The notes under the pieces are model-generated. The model was not told the DNA's origin and did not search any database. It was given only the letters and a program-made list of their open reading frames with translations. 64,000 bases of DNA, from NCBI RefSeq assembly GCF_023073915.1, contig NZ_JADPKK010000020.1, positions 259,001 to 323,000 of the forward strand. Direction: 5' to 3'. Source of the DNA: Bradyrhizobium sp. 149 (lineage in GTDB: Bacteria; Pseudomonadota; Alphaproteobacteria; Rhizobiales; Xanthobacteraceae). Within the stretch, counting starts at the first letter, position 1. Each line of letters begins with the position of its first letter. Shown one piece after another: positions 8,336-17,190 of this stretch. Position numbers and translations under genes: made by a program.

Positions 8336-8908
8336 TTACTTCTCATCGTAGGGCTCACCCGAGTCTTCCCTCAGCGAGCGGTAGTACTCTTCGGCTTCAT
8401 CATCGAGGAAATTGTCGTCAATCACGTCTGGCTCTTTAACCTCGATGCCATGCTCGTAATATTCTTCAAGCGTCATAATTGCCTTGCCGACATCACTCAA
8501 CACCACGTTGATCTTGTGCTCTTCAACCTCTTCGGCTCCTGATCGCTCCGGCACTTCATCGAAGTATTCATATGACAGCCATGGCCAGACGTCCGCCATG
8601 TACTCGTCCAGGCTATGCGTCGGAATCCATTGCGAGACCATGTAGTCAGGTTCACCGTTGTCGATCTGGTCTGAGTCGAAGTAGATTTTACAATCTCTGA
8701 AGCCCAGGCTTTTGTTGACCCACTCCTCAATGACGAGATAGATCTCGAACTTACCGGAGAACTCCCTGATCATAGGTAGGTCGAGAGTGAGCCGGAGCTT
8801 ACGGAATGCCGCTTCGTCGGACACCCCCCTCTCCAACGCTTTCGCGGATGCAGCATCCAGGACCTGGTTGGGCGGTATCTCAATGGACCATCTTCCCGAC
8901 CTGTGCAT
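8336..8908 (-). CDS. Hypothetical acidic protein (190 aa), first gene of an orphan operon
   Basis: The frame is open to 9133, but the first 75 residues of that longer version are Arg/Cys-rich and are the antisense of the zinc-ribbon gene. The ATG at 8908 (MHRSGRWSIEIPP) is therefore preferred and gives 190 residues. The protein is soluble and very acidic toward the end (EPDVIDDNFLDDEAEEYY). A hydrophobic-strand region lies at about residues 30-60, and a WPWLSYEYFDE segment is in the middle. No family is recognised. It overlaps the opposite-strand zinc-ribbon start by 26 nt. Confidence 0.6.
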   Translation of the reverse strand: MHRSGRWSIEIPPNQVLDAASAKALERGVSDEAAFRKLRLTLDLPMIREFSGKFEIYLVIEEWVNKSLGFRDCKIYFDSDQIDNGEPDYMVSQWIPTHSLDEYMADVWPWLSYEYFDEVPERSGAEEVEEHKINVVLSDVGKAIMTLEEYYEHGIEVKEPDVIDDNFLDDEAEEYYRSLREDSGEPYDEK

Positions 8909-9122
8909 CTGGATCTGGCTTTCATGGCTGGAGATCCAGTGTGCGCGCTGCAAGACGCCGAGCGACGTTGACCTTGCGGCAATGAAGCATCCGCCGACCA
9001 CCTTCGTGCACGACCTCGCAAGCCGGCTGCGCTGCCGCAAATGCGCCAAGGCGGGCCGGCGTCCTTCCGCAACTCTGCTACAACTAACGTTGCAACCGCG
9101 CCACCCTCGGACCGAAGCCTGA
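8883..9122 (+). CDS. Small zinc-ribbon protein (CxxC...CxxC)
   Basis: 79 residues from ATG 8883. Two cysteine pairs, CARC and CRKC, are about 30 residues apart, separated by a helix-like segment (DLAAMKHPPTTFVHDL). Their spacing fits a zinc ribbon or treble clef. The tail AKAGRRPSATLLQL is basic. Similar small proteins are common in Rhizobiales next to SRAP and error-prone polymerase genes, and here an SRAP pseudogene starts 3 nt downstream. A DNA-damage link is inferred from that context only. The start is uncertain because the first 14 residues overlap the antisense gene. Confidence 0.6.
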   Translation: MDHLPDLCIWIWLSWLEIQCARCKTPSDVDLAAMKHPPTTFVHDLASRLRCRKCAKAGRRPSATLLQLTLQPRHPRTEA

Positions 9123-9125
9123 TCG

Positions 9126-9852
9126 ATGTGCAATCTCTATTTCGATCACAACCAACCAGGCCGCGATCAGCGCGCTGTTCCGCGTCGTGAACCGATACGT
9201 TGGCAATCTGGCGCCAATGCCGGGGGTTTTTCCCGATTACAAGGCACCGATCGTGCGCAATGGAGCCGAAGGCCGCGAACTCGCGACGGCGCGCTGGGGA
9301 ATGCCGTCGTCGTCAAAAGCGCTGATGGACGCCACTAAGAATCGAGCCGAAAAGCTGCAGGCCAAGGGCAAGACCGTCGATTTCAAGGAGCTGCTACGGA
9401 TGGAGCCGGACGGCGGCACCACGAACATCCGCAACGTGAAGAGCAAGCACTGGACGAGATGGCTGGGAGCCGAGAATCGCTGCGTGGTACCGTTCAACTC
9501 CTTCAGTGAATTTAACAAGACCGAAGGCGGCGACATCTGGTTTGCACTCGATGAAACTCGTCCCCTCGCCTGCTTCGCCGGCATCTGGGCCAATTGGACG
9601 TCTGTCCGGAAGGTCAAGGAAGGTGAGACGACTAACGACCTCTACGCGTTCCTCACGACCGAGCCAAACGCCGAAGTCGGCGCCATCCACCCCAAGGCGA
9701 TGCCGGCGATCCTAACGACGCCGGACGAAGTCGAAGCTTGGATGACGGCCCCTCCGGACGAGGCCCTGAAGCTACAGCGGCCACTTGCCGATGGTGCGCT
9801 CCGGATCGTCGCCCGCGGCGTCAAGGAAGATACGGCCGGGCTAGCCACGTGA
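9126..9852 (+). pseudogene. SRAP-family (YedK/HMCES) gene broken by a one-base insertion
   Basis: The gene opens with MCNLY, the SRAP start that places the catalytic Cys at position 2 after Met removal. After codon 5 the frame is wrong. Removing one T from the run at 9140-9142 restores S-I-T-T-N-Q and then continues without a break into the 221-codon frame that runs to 9852. That frame has the rest of the family: the active-site Asn/Arg region (NRYVGNLAPMPG), RCVVPFNSFSEF, WFALDE and the AIHPKAMPAIL histidine motif. SRAP proteins crosslink abasic sites in single-stranded DNA through Cys2. As read, Cys2 and the body are separated, so function is lost unless the insertion is a sequencing error. 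Confidence 0.85.
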
Positions 9853-10031
9853 CCATCGAGGACGATGATGACCAGGCAGCTTCCTCGGGCCGCCAGCGCA
9901 AGATGATACATATCTACATGGACACCTTCTATGCGTCCACCGAGCAGCGCGACAATCTGGCTCTCCGCAACAAGCCGGTCGCCGTCGGTGGATCCCGCGA
10001 GCAAGTCATCATGGCGGCAGCCAGCCATTGA
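9849..10031 (+). pseudogene. DNA polymerase IV (dinB) N-terminal remnant
   Basis: A GTG at 9849 overlaps the SRAP stop by 4 nt and opens about 60 codons that match the start of Y-family polymerase IV: RKMIHIYMDTFYAS, EQRDN, then KPVAVGGSRE and MAAAS. Intact enzymes have H-x-D-M-D-x-F; here the first catalytic Asp is Tyr (IYMDTF). A stop follows at 10029-10031, and no palm or finger sequence is recognisable downstream. It is truncated and has lost a metal-ligand residue, so it is non-functional. The SRAP-dinB order suggests a former SOS/tolerance operon. Confidence 0.8.
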
Positions 10032-10591
10032 CCCATTGCAATTGGTCTGCGTTGGTCTCCATACATGCGCGCCCGCCCATGCCAATCCGAAGCCGGAAGA
10101 GCGACTGTCAGTGGCGGGAAGATCGGCGATTTCACGAGCGGCTCCGAAGATCGCTCGACGGCTGCATTATCATCGCGCAAGCTCCTGCTGTTCCAGGACC
10201 GGTTGGCGTCAACAGCGCATCGAGAATGGACCAAGCCCCATAAGCTGCGCCCGGCGTCTGCAGCACCTCGCGGATGCCGGCATCCTCGATAGCCGAAACC
10301 TCCAGATCGACGGTCGGCCCAGAGACAGGGCTCGCCGTTGGCGGATCGAAGCTGTGAAGGAAGGTTCTGATCATTGATCGCTGGGAGACGCTCCTCGAAC
10401 ATTCCGCGGGTGTAGCAACCAAAACAATTCAGGAGATGGGTTGATGGCGAAGCACTGGCGGCTCGATCCGCAGCACGAGATCAGCGTATCCGCCAAACAT
10501 CTGTTCAAACAACGAAAAACCGCTTGTACGAGGTGGAGTTTCCAATCTACTATAGGTAGAGCTTTTCCTCACTTCCTATTGACGATCAGTT
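10032..10591. other. Stretch without a supported gene
   Basis: Several open frames of 70-160 codons overlap on both strands, but none shows family character. A leftward frame (10132-10422) and a rightward frame from 10441 were considered and not accepted. GC falls from high to low across about 10,450-10,560, which may mark the junction between the decayed repair genes and the exported hydrolase cluster. The promoter of the cluster should lie in the AT-richer last 100 nt. Confidence 0.45.
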
Positions 10592-11419
10592 ATGAGCCCT
10601 CGCGATTGCATCTGGAAGTCACTTTTCACAGCGGTTTGCCTCTTGGTGGCCTTGTCCGCGCAGGCAAAGGCGGACGAGCTTGTAATGGTCGGATCGGCGA
10701 ACAGTGCCGGTGGCGTGGTTCAGATTGACGGCGGCGCAAAGCAGGACACCAAGAACTGGCCGGCAACGCTGAAGTATTTGGTTGCGGGAAAGTTTACTTG
10801 CACAAGCACGATCGTGGGCGAACGCTCCGTCATAACGGCCGCGCACTGTTTGCCGGACGGCACGACGGCACGGGTTGAGATTGGCGATAAGAAGTTCAAT
10901 CTGACTTGCACGCTGCATCCTCATTTTAGCCGGGATACTTTGGAGTTCGACGTCGCGCTCTGCTTCAGCAAGGACTCCTTTCCAAACACAATCGGTTATG
11001 AGAACCTTGACGTTAAGGTCACCCGCGTTTCGGTAGGGTCCATACTCTTCCTGCTCGGGTACGGCTGCCGGGACGTCAATTCGCAGGTCGATTTTGGCCA
11101 GCTCTACGGCGGGAGCGCGACCGTATTTCAACTAGCGCCCAGCCCAGGCACCCATATCAGGACTCACGATGGGGTGGTCATCTGCCCAGGCGATAGCGGC
11201 GGCTCAGCCTACGTACTCGCGAACCAGGACCAACCAGTCAGTCCAAGGTCGATCATTGGCATCAACTCGGGCTACGCCGCTCTAACGCGCGTCTCAGCCA
11301 TCACTCCTCTGACCGGGGATGTAGCCGAGTTCATCCGAGATTGGGCCGATGACAGAAAGACCACGATCTGTGGCGTCCACTCCAACGTTCTGTATTGCCA
11401 TGACAGGTTCGTTCCCTAA
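10592..11419 (+). CDS. Secreted trypsin-like serine protease (S1 family)
   Basis: 275 residues. A signal peptide is present (basic start, hydrophobic VCLLVALSAQA, cleavage near AKA-DE at about residue 27). The catalytic triad is complete: His85 in TAAHC, Asp120 in FDVAL, and Ser202 in GDSGG. Cysteines are spaced for disulfides (C70/C86, C106/C124, C159/C198, C near the end). It is expected to act outside the cytoplasm. It overlaps the downstream subtilase gene by 20 nt, so the two proteases are probably co-translated. A role in processing or activating the partner is possible but not shown. Confidence 0.88.
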   Translation: MSPRDCIWKSLFTAVCLLVALSAQAKADELVMVGSANSAGGVVQIDGGAKQDTKNWPATLKYLVAGKFTCTSTIVGERSVITAAHCLPDGTTARVEIGDKKFNLTCTLHPHFSRDTLEFDVALCFSKDSFPNTIGYENLDVKVTRVSVGSILFLLGYGCRDVNSQVDFGQLYGGSATVFQLAPSPGTHIRTHDGVVICPGDSGGSAYVLANQDQPVSPRSIIGINSGYAALTRVSAITPLTGDVAEFIRDWADDRKTTICGVHSNVLYCHDRFVP

Positions 11420-13790
11420 GGCTCCAACGATTTTGAATATCGCCTCTGCCCTTTTCGTCGCCTCAACCCTGCTGAGCGCGCCATGTGCGCTTGCCCAGTC
11501 GCCTCCAGTGAATCTGTTGATTCAGACAAAGAAACTGACACCCGAACTGGTCGTGGCGGTCGCCAAATGGGGACAAGAGAAGTCGATACCGGCTAAGGCG
11601 GGGACAGACGTCATTCAATTGGTCTCCCAGCAATGCGGCACCGCGAACGCCCGTCGTTATTACCTTCCAGTTTTCCTGTCGGCCAACGCCAGCAATCCCG
11701 AAATAAAGAGCGGAAAGCTCGTCCTCACGAAAGAGGCTACGCTGGTGTTTCCTGCGTGCCTATATGCTAACGAAAAGCTCGCGTTGGTACCCGTCTCAGA
11801 AACCGGAGTTGATTGGACGAAGCCCACTCCCGTTCAAAGCAGCACTCTCCAAGAGGTACTGCGAACGTATCAAGAGTCTGCAAAATCCAAGCCGCAGTCG
11901 ACGAAATCAAAACCTTCAGCACCGAACAAATGGATACCGATCCTGGGCTCTTCTACAGGTTTTATTTTCGACCCCGTTGAGAATTCAGATGCCTCAACTT
12001 GGGGGGCGCAAACTATCGACTACGATTTCCTTGTTAAAGGTAAGCCGACGGCGAAGGCCGCACCGAACACTGGACCCATTCTGGTCGCCCGTACAGACAG
12101 TGACCACCTTGCCAACAATTCCATCAATGATCAGTATCAGAAGGTATTGAAGGACGCGTTGAAGTATGACGTGAGCACGGTGGAGCCTCGCCTTGTTCAA
12201 GGCTCGGCTGGGCTCGAGAAAATGCTTCGGGCACAGGATGTGCTCGACTTCAATGACATCAAGGGGTTTAAGAATATTCCTACAGGCGCAAGTCTCGTGA
12301 CGTCCGATTTTGCCCCCGGCGCTTATCCCATCACATTGAAAGAGGGCTCAGACGTCAAAGTGGCAGCAAGGGAGATATTCACGTCTGCGCCGCGATCGAC
12401 TGCTGCAATTGGCCAACTTAACAACATAAGTCCATATTTTGCCGAACCTCTTGGAGGCGATGACAAGGAATGCAAGCCAGGTCCATCAGACACTTGGCCA
12501 GTGAACCTTGAGGAATTGCAGACCGTATTGCGGCTGCGTAAGGCGATAGGTGCGATGCCCAGCACTGGCTTGCTTCTGGTGCTTGATACAGGCTTTCCGC
12601 GAGGGCAGGTCGATACGGCTCCGTTTACCAAGATGTTCTTCTACCCAAGCCCCCAAGACGACGATCCCGCGCGCGAGCCCTATCTGTGGTCTGTGACCCG
12701 CCCGCCTGAGTATTTTAACGACAATTCCGAGAACGCGAGCCATGGCGTCGGCGTGCTGGCGTTGGCGCTAGGAGGTTTGGGAGTCCTGAAGCAGAACATG
12801 CTTGCCTCCAATGTTGAGACCCAAGGAAAGCTAATCCTAGACTTGATGGCCTACCAACGGCTGGCCGGCAATAAGCTTGGCGTTGCCGCCGAAGCAGTGA
12901 CAAGAAGCCTGTCCGGAACAGGCTGGGGACGGGCCGACATCCTGACGGTCAACCTGAGCCTTAAGTTTGACCTGGAAAATCTCGAAGAAGCTCCAGACTT
13001 TAACGGATACCTAGCGCTCCAGAACCAAGTCTTGTTTGTCCTGGCAGCAGGCAATGATGGCGAAGACGCTGCAAACGTGGTCCCGGCTCGCTGGGGAGGC
13101 GTTGCCAACAAAAATGTCATTACGGTAGGCGCAATCGGAGCGGATAACAATTTTTGGAAGAAATCGAACAAGAGCAGCGCATTCGTCGACATCGCAGCGC
13201 CCGGATGTGCAGTGCCGACTACCTACTGGAATCCGAGTACGAAGAAATTCGATGAGGTTGTGTTGAGCGGCACATCCTTCGCAGCTCCTCTTGTCTCCTT
13301 TACTTCCAATCTACTTCGCGAGTACGCGTCCGGCGCTCGACGAAAGGCGCGGATTCTTGCTAGCGGACGTTATTTTCCGGATCTTCAGACGGTGACGCGT
13401 TCATCGCGTGCGTTGGACATTCCCACCGCCTTGGCGACACCCTTTGATGTTGTACGCACTAGCGCCGGCAAGTTGCGATTTGGGCGCGTAAAATGGCTGC
13501 CAGGAAAGACTTTGTGCGGGACGCCCTTCACGCAAGGGACGTTTGCCCAGGTTCATCGTATGAGCGATCAGCAAGATAAAGTAAGCGTGGTTAAAAAGCA
13601 GGGAGCTCTAGCCTCAGGAGCGCTCGACCTCAAAACATGCGACCTCGCAAATGGTCAATTAGACGCCATTCCATTTGAGGAAGCACAGCTTGGCGACAAC
13701 GGTCTTAGCTATGCCCCAGCCGAACCAATAGACATCAGAAGCGTAGAGAGCATCACGTTCTGCGAGAGCTGTGAGTTTAGGCCGCAGTAA
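11400..13790 (+). CDS. Secreted subtilisin-like serine protease (S8 family)
   Basis: 796 residues from ATG 11400, which gives a signal peptide (ALFVASTLLSAPCALAQ) and overlaps the trypsin-like gene by 20 nt. The S8 triad is in order: Asp396 (LLVLDTG), His448 (ASHGVGV) and Ser626 (SGTSFAAP), with the oxyanion region LAAGNDGED between them. About 370 residues precede the catalytic domain, and about 130 residues follow it with several cysteines near the end (CESCEFRPQ). Average secreted subtilases are 350-500 residues, so both flanking regions are extra domains of unknown type. The gene converges on a lipoprotein gene with only 5 nt between stops. Confidence 0.85.
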   Translation: MTGSFPKAPTILNIASALFVASTLLSAPCALAQSPPVNLLIQTKKLTPELVVAVAKWGQEKSIPAKAGTDVIQLVSQQCGTANARRYYLPVFLSANASNPEIKSGKLVLTKEATLVFPACLYANEKLALVPVSETGVDWTKPTPVQSSTLQEVLRTYQESAKSKPQSTKSKPSAPNKWIPILGSSTGFIFDPVENSDASTWGAQTIDYDFLVKGKPTAKAAPNTGPILVARTDSDHLANNSINDQYQKVLKDALKYDVSTVEPRLVQGSAGLEKMLRAQDVLDFNDIKGFKNIPTGASLVTSDFAPGAYPITLKEGSDVKVAAREIFTSAPRSTAAIGQLNNISPYFAEPLGGDDKECKPGPSDTWPVNLEELQTVLRLRKAIGAMPSTGLLLVLDTGFPRGQVDTAPFTKMFFYPSPQDDDPAREPYLWSVTRPPEYFNDNSENASHGVGVLALALGGLGVLKQNMLASNVETQGKLILDLMAYQRLAGNKLGVAAEAVTRSLSGTGWGRADILTVNLSLKFDLENLEEAPDFNGYLALQNQVLFVLAAGNDGEDAANVVPARWGGVANKNVITVGAIGADNNFWKKSNKSSAFVDIAAPGCAVPTTYWNPSTKKFDEVVLSGTSFAAPLVSFTSNLLREYASGARRKARILASGRYFPDLQTVTRSSRALDIPTALATPFDVVRTSAGKLRFGRVKWLPGKTLCGTPFTQGTFAQVHRMSDQQDKVSVVKKQGALASGALDLKTCDLANGQLDAIPFEEAQLGDNGLSYAPAEPIDIRSVESITFCESCEFRPQ

Positions 13791-13795
13791 TCAAA

Positions 13796-14893
13796 TCACT
13801 GGCTGGGAGATGGCGGGAATACCGCATTGGGAGCCAGCAGATAGGGTCGCTCGCGGCTGATGGAAGGAGCTCTTGTTGCCTCCGGCTCACGAGCTGCAGG
13901 CTTGATTTTATCCCCGCTGGTGCCTGTCTTGCCCTTGTCGGGCTCCTTCTTCGGCTCAGCGATATGGATCGGGTTCTCTGCGCTTCCAAGCTCCGGTTTG
14001 GGCGTTGCGAAGCCCGACGAGCCGGATTTCGCAGCGTTGGCATACGCCGAGCCAGGCCCATTGATATAGATCTGTAGGTTGCTGTTTTGCTGCAGGGAGC
14101 CAGTCCCCTGGACCGCGAGCGGGTTCCAGGAGACGGTTACAAGGGAGTACTTCGCTTCGATACCGCCAATGACCTGTACGGCGAAAGAATAGTACATCTG
14201 CGCCGGCTCGGCCTTTTCTGCGCCCTTTGCCGGATAGAGGAAGTTCTCGCTCATAAGAGAGCCGTTGTCTCGCAGCCAGGCCGCCAAGGGCTTCTGGCCG
14301 TTCACATTGATCCTTGTAAAGTTGATCGGATCCCCTAGCGAGGTCTCGGCTAGCGCCTCGAGATCGTCCAACGTCCTTATCGGAGCGGAATAGCACCTCG
14401 CTCGATCGCTCGGATTCGGCAGCTCATCCGATGAAATGGCCAATGGCGCGGCATCTTGCCTCAACAGGAATGACCAGATCAGATCGTACGTACCCTGTCC
14501 CGAAAGCGTGGGCCCGACATGCACCGTTTCGCTCGAAGACGGGCTCAGGACCCGCTTGAAGTCTTCGGATGTCCCGGCTCCTAAGCCGGCAGAATCCGTC
14601 ACTTTAAGTTCGACCGTGAAAGCACCATACAGCTTCGGTGCGACCTCGAAATAGGAATAGCGCGTGAAGGCCTCGTCCGGGGACGTTTTGGCCAATAGAA
14701 GATAGGCTACCTTTCGCCTGCGTTCGATCTCGTAAAAGGTGACGAGCTCACAACGGATAGATTTCAGAAAGCCAGGCAGTTGACCTGCAGAAATTACGCC
14801 CGCCTGAGGATCATGAACGTAGTAGAGGCTCGTACAACCCGTCATGACCGGCAGCAAGAGGCCAATGCTCAAGGCACGCGCAGCAGTCTTCAT
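13796..14893 (-). CDS. Putative lipoprotein of unknown function
   Basis: 365 residues. The N-terminus MKTAARALSIGLLLPVMTGC is a lipoprotein signal with the lipobox Cys at residue 20, so the protein should be anchored in the envelope. The middle is a mixed beta-rich domain. The last 90 residues are Pro/Lys/Ser-rich and low in complexity (EPKKEPDKGKT), a likely flexible linker or wall-spanning tail. No family is recognised. It lies 35 nt downstream of the cytochrome-like gene in the same direction, so the two probably form one transcript. Confidence 0.7.
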   Translation of the reverse strand: MKTAARALSIGLLLPVMTGCTSLYYVHDPQAGVISAGQLPGFLKSIRCELVTFYEIERRRKVAYLLLAKTSPDEAFTRYSYFEVAPKLYGAFTVELKVTDSAGLGAGTSEDFKRVLSPSSSETVHVGPTLSGQGTYDLIWSFLLRQDAAPLAISSDELPNPSDRARCYSAPIRTLDDLEALAETSLGDPINFTRINVNGQKPLAAWLRDNGSLMSENFLYPAKGAEKAEPAQMYYSFAVQVIGGIEAKYSLVTVSWNPLAVQGTGSLQQNSNLQIYINGPGSAYANAAKSGSSGFATPKPELGSAENPIHIAEPKKEPDKGKTGTSGDKIKPAAREPEATRAPSISRERPYLLAPNAVFPPSPSQ

Positions 14894-14928
14894 AAGGCAC
14901 CGAACTAAGGGAATTGGCTGATCGAAAA

Positions 14929-16104
14929 TTACTTCTTCGGCCTAGCCCGAAATAGCGACCAGACGAAATCAAGCTGAGCATATCGGCCCGTCTGCTTGGA
15001 GTTCGCGTCCTTGATGATGAACCAGTTTGAATCGGGCGGGCCGTTGAAGCTTTGCCCGTCAGGCCTGAAGATATCCAGCCTGTCGTTCCCGCTGGGGCCA
15101 ATGGTGGAGCGAGAATGACACGTTATGCACGAGGACGTGGTCTGAAATCCCTCCTCCGGCTCCGAGTTTGCCAGCAGAGTAGTACTTCCCCTCGAGTCAA
15201 TGAAATCGACCTGCGTACCCCTCAGCCTGTAGTTCGCCCATTTCGTGCCCTCAAGGCCAATCCCCTTCGGAGCAAGATTGCAATTGAAGGGCTTGGTTGA
15301 ACAAGCAAACGTGTCGCGAGATTCGAGCTTCCACGATTCGTTGCCGGACCGCGTCGGATTGTCCACGTGTTCGAAAGTGGCCCAAAACCAATTCGGCAGG
15401 TCTTTCGTGGTTATGTGAAGAGCGGTAAGGCCATAGATGCGCTCTTGCCCATCAGGCGTTTTCAGCGCTGTCCAATGATATCTCGGCTTGTCAGCCTCGG
15501 ATATCTGTCGCCACTGCGCCTTGATCTCTTTCGCCCGGTTAGGAAACGAAATCGTCAGCTGACCTTGCTTTGCGAGCGCATTCTGTCCGTCGAGATTGTA
15601 GAGGGTATTCGAACGAACAAACTCGTATGTATCCTTGTTTAGCCGTGTTTCGTTTGTGAGAGTCAGCGCGGCTTGCGGGTCGAAGGCCGGTCGTGCGATG
15701 CCCAATTGAGCGTCGCGCGCAATCTGCTGCAATGGCCGAGTTTCAAAGTCTGCCAATTCCCTTACCGAAGGCTTGATTTGATCCAGCCAAGCCCCTGGAT
15801 CGCTGCCGTCGGACTTGAATACGTCGCGAGCGATCTTCCAGGTCTCCCAGACGACGGGCCCGTCAGCGCCAAATTTTGCTGAGGAGTTTGCTGCACGCTT
15901 TGCAATGTCCGCCGGCCAATTGATCGACACGAACACCTTCCACGCATATTCATCCGGCCGGCTTATTGCCGCCGCCGTATCTTGCAAATCGTCCCACGGT
16001 TCAGCGCCAGCAGATTCGACTGGGAGAGCGGTCGCTGCTGCAACGGTAAAAACGAAGGCTCTAAAGGATGAAAGTACGGCTGAATAAAATGATCTTCTGG
16101 CCAT
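14929..16104 (-). CDS. Exported cytochrome c family protein with one heme-binding motif
   Basis: 391 residues. A basic N-terminus and hydrophobic segment (FVFTVAAATALPV) indicate export, with cleavage near residue 34. A single CxxCH heme motif, CITCH, lies near residue 334, with few other cysteines apart from a CSTKPFNC pair around residue 270. The region around WFWATFEH and TALHITTKDLP matches a group of proteins annotated only as cytochrome c family. A periplasmic electron-transfer role is likely, but the partner is unknown. It is divergent from the small gene at 16342 and in line with the lipoprotein gene. Confidence 0.75.
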   Translation of the reverse strand: MARRSFYSAVLSSFRAFVFTVAAATALPVESAGAEPWDDLQDTAAAISRPDEYAWKVFVSINWPADIAKRAANSSAKFGADGPVVWETWKIARDVFKSDGSDPGAWLDQIKPSVRELADFETRPLQQIARDAQLGIARPAFDPQAALTLTNETRLNKDTYEFVRSNTLYNLDGQNALAKQGQLTISFPNRAKEIKAQWRQISEADKPRYHWTALKTPDGQERIYGLTALHITTKDLPNWFWATFEHVDNPTRSGNESWKLESRDTFACSTKPFNCNLAPKGIGLEGTKWANYRLRGTQVDFIDSRGSTTLLANSEPEEGFQTTSSCITCHSRSTIGPSGNDRLDIFRPDGQSFNGPPDSNWFIIKDANSKQTGRYAQLDFVWSLFRARPKK

Positions 16105-16341
16105 TGGTGCCCCCCATTGGCTCAGTCAATTGTGGACCTCTCTACTACCGCGTGTCAATATGTATAATACAATCCGATGGTAAGTCTCCCGGTCGGATAG
16201 GGTATCCAAGTGCACCTCAGGTTCGAGCGGGAGGCCAATTAGTCCTCGGGCGTCGCGTCCGGCAACCGCAAGCGCGCTTGATTTTCTAAGTGGCCCGACG
16301 CGTCTGCGAGCTGAGCAAACAATATATTCGTAAGCTCATTC

Positions 16342-16695
16342 ATGAGCGATGAAAATCATAGTGGAGGAGAAGATATGGGATTTGATCGTATCAGAGAGAT
16401 ACTGGCCCAGGGATTGGCAGCTTGGGAGCAGCAAAATGGCCCCGCGGCCTTGCACGGACACGGCGCGACTTTCAAGTGGGATACAAAAGCAAACCTCATG
16501 GCTGCAGTCGGCCATAGCAAACAACTGATACAGCCGGACTTGATTGGGAAGGATGGAGCCAGCACGAACCTGGTGATCGACTTGCGAACAGGAATTGCTA
16601 GTCCCGCATTCAGAATGCCGAAAGGCGGACCCTTCATTCCCGACCCGGAGGTCCAGGAGATCGTTGATTGGATAAATCAAGGATGTCCCGATTAG
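16342..16695 (+). CDS. Small protein resembling the C-terminal part of c-type cytochrome domains
   Basis: 117 residues, or 106 from the second Met. There is no signal peptide and no CxxCH. The end of the protein (AFRMPKGGPFIPDPE, then EIVDWINQGCPD) matches the closing motif of many planctomycete-type cytochrome domains, where R-M-P-x-G-G is followed by 'i-x-x-W-I-x-x-G-C/A-P'. The Met in that motif is often the distal heme ligand. It is divergent from the CxxCH protein across 237 nt. The two halves may complement each other, but this protein lacks an export signal, which makes that uncertain. Confidence 0.65.
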   Translation: MSDENHSGGEDMGFDRIREILAQGLAAWEQQNGPAALHGHGATFKWDTKANLMAAVGHSKQLIQPDLIGKDGASTNLVIDLRTGIASPAFRMPKGGPFIPDPEVQEIVDWINQGCPD

Positions 16696-17190
16696 AAGGA
16701 TAGGGGAGTTTCGCGCCAGTCCGCCCCTTTCCATTCGCGCCTTCTCTTTGGAAGGATGGATGGGGTCATTGCCGCTGTTATGGGAGCATCAACAGTTTGT
16801 CGAAGGCCCATCTGCAGCTATGCGTTTGGTGTTGGAGCAGTCGATGCGTGCCACGCAACTTGATCGAAGACCGCCGATCTAGCCCGACGCTCGATACGCT
16901 TGAAGCCATTCCAGCTGCTTTGGCGTTCGTTGAAGCTCGCTCCCCTACGCGGATGAGCCGGCATCTTTCCGCCCGTGCAGCCTCTTGCGCGCGATTGAGC
17001 TGGTCGGAACCTGTCCAGAGCGCTCTCGCCGATCGGTCTCAACTTAGGATCCGCCCGCTATAAGATGCAGGCGCGGCGACGAAAGCGGCTCCGACCATTA
17101 GCCAGTTTAGGTTGCGGACGAATTGCTCTGCGCCTATGATGGCTTGGTTCAAGCCGTCCTATTTGCGTAAATTTCTTTTGCGGAGCTCCT
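16696..17190. other. Stretch without a supported gene
   Basis: No open frame here has a recognisable family, export signal or good ribosome-binding site. The longest candidates are Arg/Ser-rich antisense-type frames. It separates the small cytochrome-type gene from the lipase gene and should hold the lipase promoter in its last 100 nt. No repeats were noticed. Confidence 0.45.

Noticed and set aside
10132..10422. Leftward 96-codon frame after the dinB remnant
   Set aside because: No start signal, no family pattern, and the region contains equally long frames on both strands.
10441..10728. Rightward frame beginning MAKHWRL
   Set aside because: It runs into the trypsin-like gene in another frame and has no recognisable protein features.
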